DNA from: an uncultured Prevotellaceae bacterium
GTDB lineage: Bacteria > Bacteroidota > Bacteroidia > Bacteroidales > Bacteroidaceae
Length of the DNA stretch: 64,000 bases
Assembly: GCA_946185285.1 (NCBI GenBank)
Contig: CAMHIS010000003.1
Coordinates: forward strand, 16,177 to 80,176
Direction: 5' to 3'
Below the pieces are notes generated by a model that was not told the DNA's origin, did no database searches, and was given only the letters and a program-made list of their open reading frames with translations. Positions 1 through 8,511 of this stretch are shown piece by piece; within the stretch, counting starts at the first letter, position 1; each line of letters starts with the position of its first letter. Both the position numbers and the translations under genes were made by a program.

Positions 1-638
1 ATGGCTACCTGTTTGACGAAGACATGCCCAACCACGACGCGAACTATGTTTCCAATGAGTACGGTGAGGTCTTTGACCCGTTCTGGTCGTCAGGATATGA
101 CCACGGGCACATCTGCCCCAATTCCGACAGGAAATACTCAAAGGAGGCTAACCGCCAGACCTTCTTCCTGACCAACATGCAGCCTCAGCGGAATATCTTC
201 AACGCAGGCCTCTGGCTGTCGATGGAGAACAAGCTGACAAAGAACTGGTGGCCAACGTCCACCGCTGACACGTTGTATGTCGTCAAGGGTGGCACGATAG
301 ACTCCGAGGAGAATATCATCGAGTATATCTCTAACAGGCAGCGGTCGGCAACCGCCAAGCGAGGGTTTATCCCTGTTCCCCGCTACTTCTTCATGGCCCT
401 GCTGCGCAAGCAATATAACAAGAAACAAGAGGCTTGGGGCTACAAGGCCCTGGCTTTCTGGGCAGAGCACCTGAATGAAGACCATAAGAACGACCCGCTC
501 GGCAACTACGTCATAAACATCCGCGAACTGGAGCGGCGCACGGGCATCGACTTCTTCTGCAACCTGCCCGACGCTATTGAGGAGAATGTCGAGAACTCCA
601 GCGTCGAGGAGATCAAGGAACTTTGGAACCTAAGATAA
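1..638 (+). CDS. DNA/RNA non-specific endonuclease (3' part)
   Basis: The frame is open from base 3 to the TAA at 636-638, so the gene starts upstream of the window; about 211 codons are visible. The active-site motif is at bases 99-110 and reads DHGH, where the NucA/EndoG family usually has DRGH; it is followed by CPNSDR and, further on, by NIFNAGLW, which carries the conserved metal-ligand asparagine. These fit the beta-beta-alpha metal fold that cuts DNA and RNA with Mg2+. Family members are usually exported or lipid-anchored, but the N-terminus that would show this is missing. The Arg-to-His change is conservative but worth noting. The next gene follows after 25 bp on the same strand. Confidence 0.88.
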   Translation, partial: GYLFDEDMPNHDANYVSNEYGEVFDPFWSSGYDHGHICPNSDRKYSKEANRQTFFLTNMQPQRNIFNAGLWLSMENKLTKNWWPTSTADTLYVVKGGTIDSEENIIEYISNRQRSATAKRGFIPVPRYFFMALLRKQYNKKQEAWGYKALAFWAEHLNEDHKNDPLGNYVINIRELERRTGIDFFCNLPDAIEENVENSSVEEIKELWNLR

Positions 639-663
639 ATCATTAACATTAAACATACTACAA

Positions 664-2679
664 ATGAAACTAAAACTGATTACCTGTGCCGTAGCTCTTT
701 CGGCTACCCTCTGTGCCTCAGCACAAACCCATGTGATGGATGTCAACACCAAGAAACTCGGCGCCCCCGTGCAGTCGACGATGTATGGCATCTTCTTCGA
801 GGACATCAACTACGCTGCCGACGGCGGTCTCTATGCCGAACTGGTGATGAACCGCTCGTTCGAGTTCCCCAACCACTTTGCCGGTTGGGACATCTCGGGC
901 AAGGTGACGCTGAAGGACGACGGTCCCTTCGAGCGCAACCCCCACTACGTGCGCTTGGCTCCGTCGGGCCATAGCGACAAGCATACGATGATTGAGAACC
1001 GCGGCTTCTTCGGCATGGGCGTGAAGGGCGGCGAGGAGTACCGCTTCTCCGTCTGGGCCCGCGTGCCCGACGGCGGCAAGGCCAAGCTGTATGTCGACAT
1101 CGTCGACAACGCCACGATGGACGACGACCAGAAATTGGGCAATGCCGGCGTGGACGTCAGCGGCAAGGAGTGGAAGAAATACACCGCCATCCTGAAGCCC
1201 CGTCGCACCTTCGACAAGGCCCATCTCCGCGTGTGGGGCGACTCCAAGGTGACTACCGACGTTGAGCACGTCAGCCTGTTTCCCGTCAAGACGTGGAAAG
1301 GCCGTGAGAACGGCATGCGCCAGGACCTGGCACAGGCCCTCTTCGACATGAAGCCCGGCGTGTTCCGCTTCCCCGGCGGCTGCATCGTCGAGGGTACCGA
1401 CCTCGAGACCCGCTACCAGTGGAAGAACTCGGTCGGCCCCGTCGAGAACCGTCCGCTCAACGAGAACCGCTGGCACTACACCTTCACCCAGCGCTACTTC
1501 CCCGACTACTACCAGTCGTACGGTCTCGGCTTCTTTGAGTTCTTCCAGCTCTGCGAGGACTTCGGCTGCGAGCCGCTCCCCGTCATCTCGTGCGGACTGT
1601 CGTGCCAGTTCCAGAACCCCGACCCGACGAAGCCCGGCGTCCACGTTCCCGTTGACCAGCTCGACGACTACATCCAGGATGCCCTCGACCTCGTGGAGTT
1701 TGCCAATGGCGACGTCACGACGAAGTGGGGTAAGGTGCGCGCTGACATGGGCCATCCCGCACCGTTCAACCTGAAGTACCTCGGCGTCGGCAACGAGCAG
1801 TGGGACTACGACGAGAAGCACGGCGGCTACGGCCCCGTCTTCACCGAGCGCCTGAAGAAGTTCAATGCCGCCCTGCGCGCCAAATACCCGACGCTGAAGC
1901 TCATCGGCACCACCGGTCCGAACAGCGAGGGCTGGGACTTCGACCTGCTGCAGCCCCGCATGAAGGAGCTGAAAGTCGATCTCTACGACGAGCACTACTA
2001 CCGCAACGAGAAGTGGTTCCTCAGCCACGGCCTGCGCTACGACACGTATGACCGCAAGGGCCCCCGCGTGTTTGCCGGCGAGTATGCCTGCCACGGAGCC
2101 GGTAAGAAGTGGAATCACTTCGAGACGTCGCTCTATGAGGCTGCCCACATGACGGGCATCGAGCGCAATGCCGACATCGTCCACATGGCCACCTACGCCC
2201 CGCTCTTCGCCCACGTCGAGGGCTGGCAGTGGCGCCCCGATGCCATCTGGTACGACAACCTGCGCTCGTTCAAGTCGGTCAGCTACTACGTGCAGCAGCT
2301 CTTTGCCATGAACAAGGGCAGCAACGTGCTGTCGCTGACGATGGACAAGAAGCCCGTGGCCGGACAGGACGGTCAGGACGGTCTGTTTGCCTCGGCTGTC
2401 TTTGAGAAGAGCACCAACGAGGTCATCGTCAAGGTGGTCAACACGTCGAAGCAGGCTCAGCCCGTCAGCATCCAGCTCACCGGCATGAAGGGCGAGCGCA
2501 CGGCCGAGACCATCACCTTGAGCCACAACGGTTCGATGGACGATGAGAACACGCTTGACCAGCCCGAGAAGATCACGCCGAAGACCGGCAGCCTGAAGCT
2601 CGATGCCGGCAAGAAGGCCACCCTGCTGCTCGACGACGTGCCCGCCATGTCGTTCCGCATCTACAAGGTCAAGAAATGA
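664..2679 (+). CDS. GH51 alpha-L-arabinofuranosidase, exported
   Basis: 671 residues with a signal peptide (MKLKLITC, hydrophobic core, cut after ASA/Q near residue 21). The early block GIFFEDINYAADGGLYAE and the following NRSFEF are typical of GH51. The acid/base glutamate is E378 in GVGNEQW and the nucleophile is E473 in FAGEYACH, both in the expected places in the TIM barrel; a carbohydrate-binding-like region precedes the barrel and a beta-sandwich closes the protein. It removes terminal alpha-L-arabinose from arabinan and arabinoxylan side chains. It lies beside a GH127/146 enzyme, so the two probably act on the same pectic substrate, but the 372-bp spacer has its own promoter, so they need not share a transcript. 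Confidence 0.93.
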   Translation: MKLKLITCAVALSATLCASAQTHVMDVNTKKLGAPVQSTMYGIFFEDINYAADGGLYAELVMNRSFEFPNHFAGWDISGKVTLKDDGPFERNPHYVRLAPSGHSDKHTMIENRGFFGMGVKGGEEYRFSVWARVPDGGKAKLYVDIVDNATMDDDQKLGNAGVDVSGKEWKKYTAILKPRRTFDKAHLRVWGDSKVTTDVEHVSLFPVKTWKGRENGMRQDLAQALFDMKPGVFRFPGGCIVEGTDLETRYQWKNSVGPVENRPLNENRWHYTFTQRYFPDYYQSYGLGFFEFFQLCEDFGCEPLPVISCGLSCQFQNPDPTKPGVHVPVDQLDDYIQDALDLVEFANGDVTTKWGKVRADMGHPAPFNLKYLGVGNEQWDYDEKHGGYGPVFTERLKKFNAALRAKYPTLKLIGTTGPNSEGWDFDLLQPRMKELKVDLYDEHYYRNEKWFLSHGLRYDTYDRKGPRVFAGEYACHGAGKKWNHFETSLYEAAHMTGIERNADIVHMATYAPLFAHVEGWQWRPDAIWYDNLRSFKSVSYYVQQLFAMNKGSNVLSLTMDKKPVAGQDGQDGLFASAVFEKSTNEVIVKVVNTSKQAQPVSIQLTGMKGERTAETITLSHNGSMDDENTLDQPEKITPKTGSLKLDAGKKATLLLDDVPAMSFRIYKVKK

Positions 2680-3051
2680 GACATATTGAAAAGTGACTCG
2701 CGCATGCGCGCGTAATTGCCATTTCTACTTTTTATCCCACACTTCTGACACTTCCCACACCTGGAAACAACCAAATTCAGGTGTGGGAAGTGTTGGAAGT
2801 GTTGGTTGTTTTTCCTTATCCGCTTCATAATGCGCGTGCGCGCGAAACAGCGCCGGTCTCCCCCGTGAAACAGCCCGGCTGATGGCAAAAGGCGCTCGGT
2901 TTTCTCCAAAACGTGGCGGGTTTTCCGGAAAACGTGGCGGGTTTTGGGAAAAACGCGGCGGGTTTTTGGAAAAAAGTGCTGGTTCAAGTGCATGTTTCAA
3001 TTTTTTTGTTTACCTTTGCCTTGTCATTTCTTAAAACCAACAAACTAAAAT
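2680..3051 (+). repeat. Intergenic region with nested palindrome and 21-bp tandem repeats
   Basis: This 372-bp spacer holds no gene. An inverted repeat pairs 2739-2763 with 2778-2802 (23 of 25 positions, 14-nt loop) and is flanked by two alternating purine-pyrimidine tracts, 2699-2712 and 2831-2844, which are roughly inverted copies of each other. Bases 2887-2970 hold four copies of a unit of about 21 bp with an AAAACGTGGCGGGTTTT core, the first degenerate. A -7 box follows at 3011-3018. The first palindrome could end the GH51 transcript but has no clear U-tract. Confidence 0.75.
3011..3018 (+). promoter_or_regulatory. Promoter -7 box (TACCTTTG) for the GH127/146 gene
   Basis: Matches the Bacteroidetes TAnnTTTG consensus 33 bp before the start codon. 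No good TTTG box is seen 19-21 bp upstream. Confidence 0.6.
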
Positions 3052-6000
3052 ATGAATATGAGGAAACATACTGTTGTCGCCCTTTTGGCTATTTGCTCGC
3101 TGGGCGCCCAGGCCCAGAGCCTGCTCTACCCGAAGCACTTCGACCTGCAGGAGGTCACCCTGCTCGACGGGCCGATGAAGACCGCCTTGGACAAAAACAT
3201 CGAACTGCTGATGAAGTACGACGTCAACCGCCTGCTGACACCCTTCGTGCGCCAGGCCGGACTGGCATCGACCACCGACAAGACCAGCAAGTACTATAAC
3301 TGGCTGACGAAGCACCCCAACTTCCCCAACTGGGGCGGCGACGCGGGCTTCGACCTGAGCGGCCACGTCGGTGGCCACTATGTGTCGGCACTGGCTATGG
3401 CCTACGCCGCCTCGCACGACGAGGCGCAGCGCACGAAGCTGAAGGAGCGCTTGGACTATATGCTCGAGGTACTGAAGGACTGCCAGGACCAGTACGACCA
3501 GAACACCGAGGGCCTCTACGGCTTCATCGGCGGCCAGCCCATCAACGACTCGTGGAAGGCCCTCTACAAGGGCGACCTGTCGAAGATTCAAGGCAACTGG
3601 GGCTGGGTGCCGTTCTACTGTCAGCACAAGGTGCTGGCCGGTCTGCGCGATGCCTACGTCTACGCCCATAGCGACGCGGCCAAGGAACTGTTCCACAAGA
3701 TGGCCGACTGGAGTGTCAACCTCGTGGCGAAGGTGTCGGAGAGCGCCTTCCAGGGCTTCCTCGGCTGTGAGCACGGCGGCATGAACGAGACGCTGCTCGA
3801 CGCCTACCTGATCTTTGGCGACAAGAAGTACCTGACGGCGGCCAAGAAATACTCGCACAAGGACATGATCAACAACATGCAGACGCTCAACACCACGTTC
3901 CTCGACGGCAAGCACGCCAACACGCAGGTGCCCAAGTACATCGGCTTTGAGCGCATCGGAGAAGTTGAGAGTGGAGAATTGAGAATGGAGAATTATGATT
4001 ACCTTCAAGGCGTGCAAGCAAATCATAATTCTCAATTCTCAACTCTCAATTCTCAATACCTGAAGGCTGCCGAGAACTTCTGGACCGACGTGGCCAAGAA
4101 CCGCACCGTCTGCATCGGCGGCAATTCTGTTGGCGAGCACTTCCTGTCGAAGAGCAACAGCAACCGCTACATCGACCAGCTGGACGGCCCCGAGTCGTGC
4201 AACACGAACAACATGCTGAAACTCAGCGAGATGCTGGCCGACCGCACCGGCGATGCCAAGTACGTCGACTTCTACGAGCAGGCCACGTGGAACCACATCC
4301 TCTCGACCCAGGACCCTGAGACTGGCGGCTACGTCTACTTCACCACCCTGCGCCCACAGGGCTACCGCATCTACTCAAAGGTGAACCAGGGCATGTGGTG
4401 CTGCGTGGGCACGGGCATGGAGAACCACTCCAAGTACGGTCACTTCGTCTACACCCACGACGCCGACAAGACCCTCTACGTCAACCTCTTCACCCCCTCC
4501 CTTCTCGTGAGTGACGACTTCGTCGTCACCCAGGAGACCGCCTTCCCCGACCAGCAGGCGACGACCCTTACCATCGGCAAGGCCGGCCACTACACCGTGG
4601 CCATCCGCCATCCGCAGTGGGTGGGCGAGGGCTTTGCCATTGCGGTCAACGGTCAGCCCGTTGACATCACCGTCAAGCAGGGCACCGCCAGCTATGCCAC
4701 CGTCAGCCGCGACTGGGCCGAGGGCGACAAGATAGAGGTCAGCCTGCCCATGGAGCTGCGCTACGAGCCGTGCCCCAACTACACCGACTATATCGCCTTC
4801 AAATACGGTCCCATCCTCTTGGCTGCCCAGACTTCCGACGGCGAGAAGCTGCAGAACGAGTATGCCGGTGCCGGTCGTATGGACCACGCCCCCGGCTCGA
4901 TGGCCTCGTCGAAGAAGCTGACGACGGCCCCGATGCTCATCGGCAACCGCGCCGACGTGCTGAGCCGCATCGAGCGTCTGCGCACGCCTGAGCTGACGTT
5001 CACAATCGACGTCAGCCGCCCCGGCGTCGACAGCTACAAGTGGTCGACGCTCAAGCTTGTACCCTTCTACAAGATCCACCACGCCCGCTACGCCTGCTAC
5101 TGGTACCAGCAGACCGAGGAGAACTTCAAGAAGAGCTCGATGGCAGCCGACGAGAATGCCGCTGCCGCACTGGCCGAGCGCACGCTCGACTTCGTGGCTC
5201 CCGGCGAACAGCAGAGCGAGGCCGGCCACGAGGTCAAGTACTCCAGCGAGTCGACCACGGGCAACTACAACGGCGAAGCCTACCGCGACGCCCGTGCCAA
5301 CGGCTACATCCAGTACACGCTCTATAATAAAAAAGGTGTGAAGGACAGCCTCGCCGTCATGCTCCGCTTTACTACAGCCGACAAGGGCCGCAAGGGCACG
5401 CTCTCCGTCGACGGCAAGAAGATTGCCGACATCACCGTGGCCTCGTCGGTGAAGGACGCCGAGAACGGTTTTTATAACGTGGAGTACGCCATACCTGCCG
5501 CATTGGCCGTCGACAATGACGGCAACGCCAAGGAGAAGTTCGTCGTGCGCCTGACGGCCTCGTCGTCGACGCTGATTCCCGGCCTGTACTACATGCGCCT
5601 GATGAGCGGCTACGAGGAGAACCCCGACCGCTACAAGTTCGTCTGCAACCAGTGGACGACGGGCGACGCTGGCCGTGTCAGTGCCTCGAACATCACCTAC
5701 GACACGAAGCAGAACATCATCCACGTCAATGCCGGGACGGGGGCCAACAATGTGGCGCTGACGCTGAATTACGGCAACCTTGACTATACCATCGCCAGTA
5801 CGCAGAATTATCTCGTCGTGCGCGGCACGAACCTGAAGACGACCACTGGCGCCAGCTACCTCTGGTGGCTCAACGGCACGAACAAGGGTTCGCAGGTGGC
5901 TCCCACCACCGTCAGCGAGGTTACCATCGACGGCCAGAAACAGCAGGTCATCGCCTGGGACATGACGAAGAGCAACCTCTACGACAACTTCAGCGGCGAC

Positions 6001-6243
6001 CGCCCCTCGGTATGCATGGGCCAGACCATCTTCGGCCTGACCTCCACAACGGGCAAGAGCGACATCCTCGATATCCAGTTCGTTGAGGACGTGGAGCAGT
6101 ACGTACAGACTGTCACGTCGGTCAGCGCAGCTGTCCGTCCATCGACTACTGACAAGACATACTACACCCTCGGCGGCGTCAAAGTTGACAGTCCGTCGAG
6201 GGGTGTCTATCTCGCAGGCGGCAAGGCCGTGCTCATCAAGTAA
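3052..6243 (+). CDS. GH127/GH146-type beta-L-arabinofuranosidase, exported, with in-frame palindromic insert
   Basis: 1063 residues with a signal peptide ending near AQAQS; start at ATG 3052 (a second ATG at 3058 is possible). The (alpha/alpha)6 region of the DUF1680/GH127-GH146 type spans roughly residues 25-620. The zinc-thiolate site of this family is visible: E381 and C383 in GPESCNT, and C450-C451 in MWCCVGTG. Family enzymes remove beta-L-arabinofuranose from arabinan or arabinosides. The long tail holds extra beta-domains and ends in a short Prevotella-style motif (YYTLGGVKV ... GVYLAGGKAVLIK), possibly a surface or secretion signal. Bases 3964-4056 are an inverted repeat that adds about 31 residues with no frame loss (see findings). 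Choice between GH127 and GH146 is uncertain. Confidence 0.88.
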   Translation: MNMRKHTVVALLAICSLGAQAQSLLYPKHFDLQEVTLLDGPMKTALDKNIELLMKYDVNRLLTPFVRQAGLASTTDKTSKYYNWLTKHPNFPNWGGDAGFDLSGHVGGHYVSALAMAYAASHDEAQRTKLKERLDYMLEVLKDCQDQYDQNTEGLYGFIGGQPINDSWKALYKGDLSKIQGNWGWVPFYCQHKVLAGLRDAYVYAHSDAAKELFHKMADWSVNLVAKVSESAFQGFLGCEHGGMNETLLDAYLIFGDKKYLTAAKKYSHKDMINNMQTLNTTFLDGKHANTQVPKYIGFERIGEVESGELRMENYDYLQGVQANHNSQFSTLNSQYLKAAENFWTDVAKNRTVCIGGNSVGEHFLSKSNSNRYIDQLDGPESCNTNNMLKLSEMLADRTGDAKYVDFYEQATWNHILSTQDPETGGYVYFTTLRPQGYRIYSKVNQGMWCCVGTGMENHSKYGHFVYTHDADKTLYVNLFTPSLLVSDDFVVTQETAFPDQQATTLTIGKAGHYTVAIRHPQWVGEGFAIAVNGQPVDITVKQGTASYATVSRDWAEGDKIEVSLPMELRYEPCPNYTDYIAFKYGPILLAAQTSDGEKLQNEYAGAGRMDHAPGSMASSKKLTTAPMLIGNRADVLSRIERLRTPELTFTIDVSRPGVDSYKWSTLKLVPFYKIHHARYACYWYQQTEENFKKSSMAADENAAAALAERTLDFVAPGEQQSEAGHEVKYSSESTTGNYNGEAYRDARANGYIQYTLYNKKGVKDSLAVMLRFTTADKGRKGTLSVDGKKIADITVASSVKDAENGFYNVEYAIPAALAVDNDGNAKEKFVVRLTASSSTLIPGLYYMRLMSGYEENPDRYKFVCNQWTTGDAGRVSASNITYDTKQNIIHVNAGTGANNVALTLNYGNLDYTIASTQNYLVVRGTNLKTTTGASYLWWLNGTNKGSQVAPTTVSEVTIDGQKQQVIAWDMTKSNLYDNFSGDRPSVCMGQTIFGLTSTTGKSDILDIQFVEDVEQYVQTVTSVSAAVRPSTTDKTYYTLGGVKVDSPSRGVYLAGGKAVLIK
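3964..4056 (+). repeat. In-frame palindromic element, copy 1 (ATGATTAC core)
   Basis: Left arm 3964-4000 and right arm 4021-4056 form an imperfect inverted repeat built from units such as GAGAATT; the centre 4001-4020 contains TCAAGGCG and CAAGC. It encodes a peptide containing ENYDYLQGVQA and NHNSQFS inside the GH127/146 gene. The same core and the same reading frame recur at 20962-21064. Confidence 0.85.
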
Positions 6244-6266
6244 AGTTTTCTCTTCCTTTTTTGGCG

Positions 6267-6274
6267 CAAAGATA
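6267..6274 (-). promoter_or_regulatory. Minus-strand -7 box pointing into the GH127/146 3' end
   Basis: CAAAGATA on the plus strand is TATCTTTG on the minus strand, a full match to TAnnTTTG. No minus-strand gene lies downstream, so it would make antisense RNA to the hydrolase gene or be a relic. Confidence 0.35.
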
Positions 6275-6278
6275 CGAA

Positions 6279-6318
6279 ATTATAACCAAGGTTATAATAA
6301 CCATGATTATAATTTATG
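6279..6318. terminator. AT-rich palindrome between convergent genes
   Basis: TTATAACC-AA-GGTTATAA at 6280-6297 is a perfect 8-bp stem and a second weaker repeat follows to 6318. It lies between the converging hydrolase and permease genes, so a two-way terminator is likely, though no strong U-tract is present. Confidence 0.5.
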
Positions 6319-6350
6319 CAGAATTAACAGTTCCCCCAAGCTAAATACAG

Positions 6351-7427
6351 CTACTTCACCTGCTTGATGAAGTACTTCTGATAGTAGTTGATGAGCAGCG
6401 TGGTCATCGGCAGGGCGATAATCATGCCGAGGATGCCGAGGAGCGAGCCCCAGATGCTGAGCGACAGCAGGATGATGGCGGAGTTGAGGCCCGTGACGTG
6501 ACCCATGATCTTCGGCGTGAGGACAGTGTCCTGAATAATCTGCACCACGGCGAAGACCACCAAGGCCATGAGCATGATGAGCCAGAAATTCTGTCCCGTA
6601 TCGGCTGCCTTGACAATGGCCAAAATGATGGTTGGAATAAAGCCGAGGAGCTGGAGGTAGGGCACCATGTTGAGCAGTCCGATGAACATACCGAGGGCGA
6701 CAGCCAGCGGGAAGTCGATGATAGTGAAGCCGATACTGAAAAGGATGCCCACACAGAGTGCTACCAGAGCCTGCCCGCGGAAGTACTTGTTCATACCCTC
6801 CTCGACGTCGGCCACCAGATGCTTGGCAAACGGACGGTAACGGCGTGGCAGCAACTGCGGCCAGCCCTTGGTAATCTCCTCGTAGTCGAGTAATATAAAT
6901 AAGGTATAAAGAGCTACCATCGTCAGCGAGAATACGCTCGACACGATGCTGATGCTCTGCGATATGACGGCCCACACCTTGGGGATGGCCGACTTCACCG
7001 TCTCGATGAATCCATCCTGGGTGACGAGTTTCTTCAGCTGGTTGATGTCAATGTTGTCATGTATGAACTGCTGCACCATCCGCGGTATGTTGCTCATCGT
7101 CTCGTCGGTCTGTACGTAGTTCAGGATAAGCTGCGTCACACGCCCGCCCTCTTCAATCATCGGCGGAATCATCAGCCAGAAGACGCCCGTGGCAACACTA
7201 CCCGCCACGACGAACGACAGCAGGATGGCTGCAATGCGGAACTTCAGCCGACAGCGATACTGGAAGAACTTCACCATCGGGAACAACAGGTAGGACAGCA
7301 GCCATGCCAGGAAGAACGGCACCAGCACACTGCTGAGCCTATTGAGCAGCATGACGATGCCCACTACTACCAGGACGCCGAGGAATCCGCGCACGAACGT
7401 ATCGAATGTAATTTGCTTTCTTTCCAT
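6351..7427 (-). CDS. AI-2E family transporter (PerM/YdiK-like)
   Basis: 358 residues from the ATG at 7427 (MERKQITF); an upstream in-frame ATG at 7448 is less likely because it overlaps the promoter. Hydrophobic pairs at both ends and a long soluble stretch in the middle, with the C-terminal blocks SIGFTIIDFPLAVALG, NMVPYLQLLGF and GSLLGILGMIIALP, are typical of the AI-2E/PerM family of about eight membrane segments. Members have been linked to autoinducer-2 export or cation/proton antiport; the substrate here cannot be told. It converges on the GH127/146 gene and its promoter region is divergent from metF. Confidence 0.9.
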   Translation of the reverse strand: MERKQITFDTFVRGFLGVLVVVGIVMLLNRLSSVLVPFFLAWLLSYLLFPMVKFFQYRCRLKFRIAAILLSFVVAGSVATGVFWLMIPPMIEEGGRVTQLILNYVQTDETMSNIPRMVQQFIHDNIDINQLKKLVTQDGFIETVKSAIPKVWAVISQSISIVSSVFSLTMVALYTLFILLDYEEITKGWPQLLPRRYRPFAKHLVADVEEGMNKYFRGQALVALCVGILFSIGFTIIDFPLAVALGMFIGLLNMVPYLQLLGFIPTIILAIVKAADTGQNFWLIMLMALVVFAVVQIIQDTVLTPKIMGHVTGLNSAIILLSLSIWGSLLGILGMIIALPMTTLLINYYQKYFIKQVK

Positions 7428-7435
7428 ATCGGTTG

Positions 7436-7443
7436 CAAAAATA
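7436..7443 (-). promoter_or_regulatory. Promoter -7 box for the AI-2E gene
   Basis: CAAAAATA on the plus strand reads TATTTTTG on the minus strand, 8 bp before the chosen start at 7427, so the leader is almost absent and the upstream ATG at 7448 is excluded. Confidence 0.55.
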
Positions 7444-7517
7444 ATCATTTTTCGCAGAAATCACGCGCCCTTTAACTTCTTTAACTTCTCTGACTTCCTT
7501 AACTCCCTTAAAAAGCG

Positions 7518-7525
7518 TATCTTTG
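7518..7525 (+). promoter_or_regulatory. Promoter -7 box (TATCTTTG) for metF
   Basis: A TAnnTTTG match 20 bp before the metF ATG. A run of TTAACTTCT-like direct repeats lies just upstream at 7470-7507. Confidence 0.6.
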
Positions 7526-7545
7526 CAGCCCAAACCCCCATTTCT

Positions 7546-8502
7546 ATGAGCGTTACAGAGATTATCAACAAGCATCAGCGCGACAGGCAGTTTTCGTTTG
7601 AGGTACTGCCCCCACTAAAGGGGACGGGCACCGACCGGCTGTTTGCCGACATTGACAAACTGGCCGAACTGGAGCCTGCCTTCATCAATATCACCACCCA
7701 CCATTCTGAGTTCGTCTATAAAGAACTGCCCGGCGGACAGTTTGAGCGCTGCCGCGTGCGCCGCCGTCCTGGCACCATCGCCATTGCCGCCGCCATTCAG
7801 CAGCGCTACCACATTCCCGTGCAGCCGCACGTCATCTGCAGCGGTGCCACCATTGAGGATATTGAGTATGAACTGATCGACCTGCAGTTCCTGGGTATCC
7901 ACGACCTGCTGTTGCTGCGCGGCGACAAGGCCAAGGAGGATAGCCGCTTCATGCCGACTCCCGGCGGCCATGCCCACACGACAGACCTCATCCGGCAGGT
8001 GCAGCGCTTCAACGACGGCTTCTTTGCCGACGGCTCGCCCATCAAGAACCCCGGCAGGAAGTTCGACTTCGGCGTGGCCTGCTACCCCGAGAAGCACGAA
8101 GAGGCTCCCAACCTGGAGCGCGACATGCAGTACCTGAAGGAGAAGCAGGACCTCGGCGCGCAGTATGCCGTGACACAGCTGTTTTTCGACAACCAGAAAT
8201 TCTTCGACTTCGTGGAGAAGGCACGGGCCATAGGCATCACCATCCCCATTATCCCCGGCATCAAGCCGATGGCGAAACTCTCGCAGCTGACGGTCGTTCC
8301 CAAGACGTTCCACTGTGACATCCCTGAGGCGCTGGCTCGCGAGATTGTGAAGTGCAGAACTGACGAAGACGCCCGCCAATTGGGTATAGAGTGGACCACA
8401 GAGCAGTGTCGCGAGCTCTACGCCCACGGTGTCAACAATATCCACTTCTACACCGTCTCGGCCGTCGATTCAGTGGTCGAAGTCACCAAGCGGCTGCTGT
8501 AA
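7546..8502 (+). CDS. metF: 5,10-methylenetetrahydrofolate reductase
   Basis: 318 residues, the usual MetF length. The start MSVTEIINKH at 7546 is chosen because the promoter lies at 7518-7525 and the conserved FSFEVLPP block (FAD barrel, catalytic Glu) comes about 13 residues later; the frame is open further upstream but has no family similarity. Later blocks INITTHHSEF, LLLRGDKAKE, FGVACYPEKHEEAPN and TQLFFDN fit the family. It reduces CH2-THF to 5-methyl-THF with NAD(P)H for methionine synthesis, drawing on the same one-carbon pool as the glycine cleavage operon at 23.4-29.7 kb. It ends 9 bp from the end of the converging lutC. Confidence 0.95.
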   Translation: MSVTEIINKHQRDRQFSFEVLPPLKGTGTDRLFADIDKLAELEPAFINITTHHSEFVYKELPGGQFERCRVRRRPGTIAIAAAIQQRYHIPVQPHVICSGATIEDIEYELIDLQFLGIHDLLLLRGDKAKEDSRFMPTPGGHAHTTDLIRQVQRFNDGFFADGSPIKNPGRKFDFGVACYPEKHEEAPNLERDMQYLKEKQDLGAQYAVTQLFFDNQKFFDFVEKARAIGITIPIIPGIKPMAKLSQLTVVPKTFHCDIPEALAREIVKCRTDEDARQLGIEWTTEQCRELYAHGVNNIHFYTVSAVDSVVEVTKRLL

Positions 8503-8511
8503 TCATAACAG

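Noticed and set aside
718..2526. 602-codon open frame on the minus strand across the GH51 gene
   Set aside because: Low-complexity Val/Leu/Asp-rich translation typical of the antisense frame of a GC-rich gene; the plus-strand product has complete family motifs. Similar long antisense frames at 4375-5724 and 30795-32618 were dismissed for the same reason.
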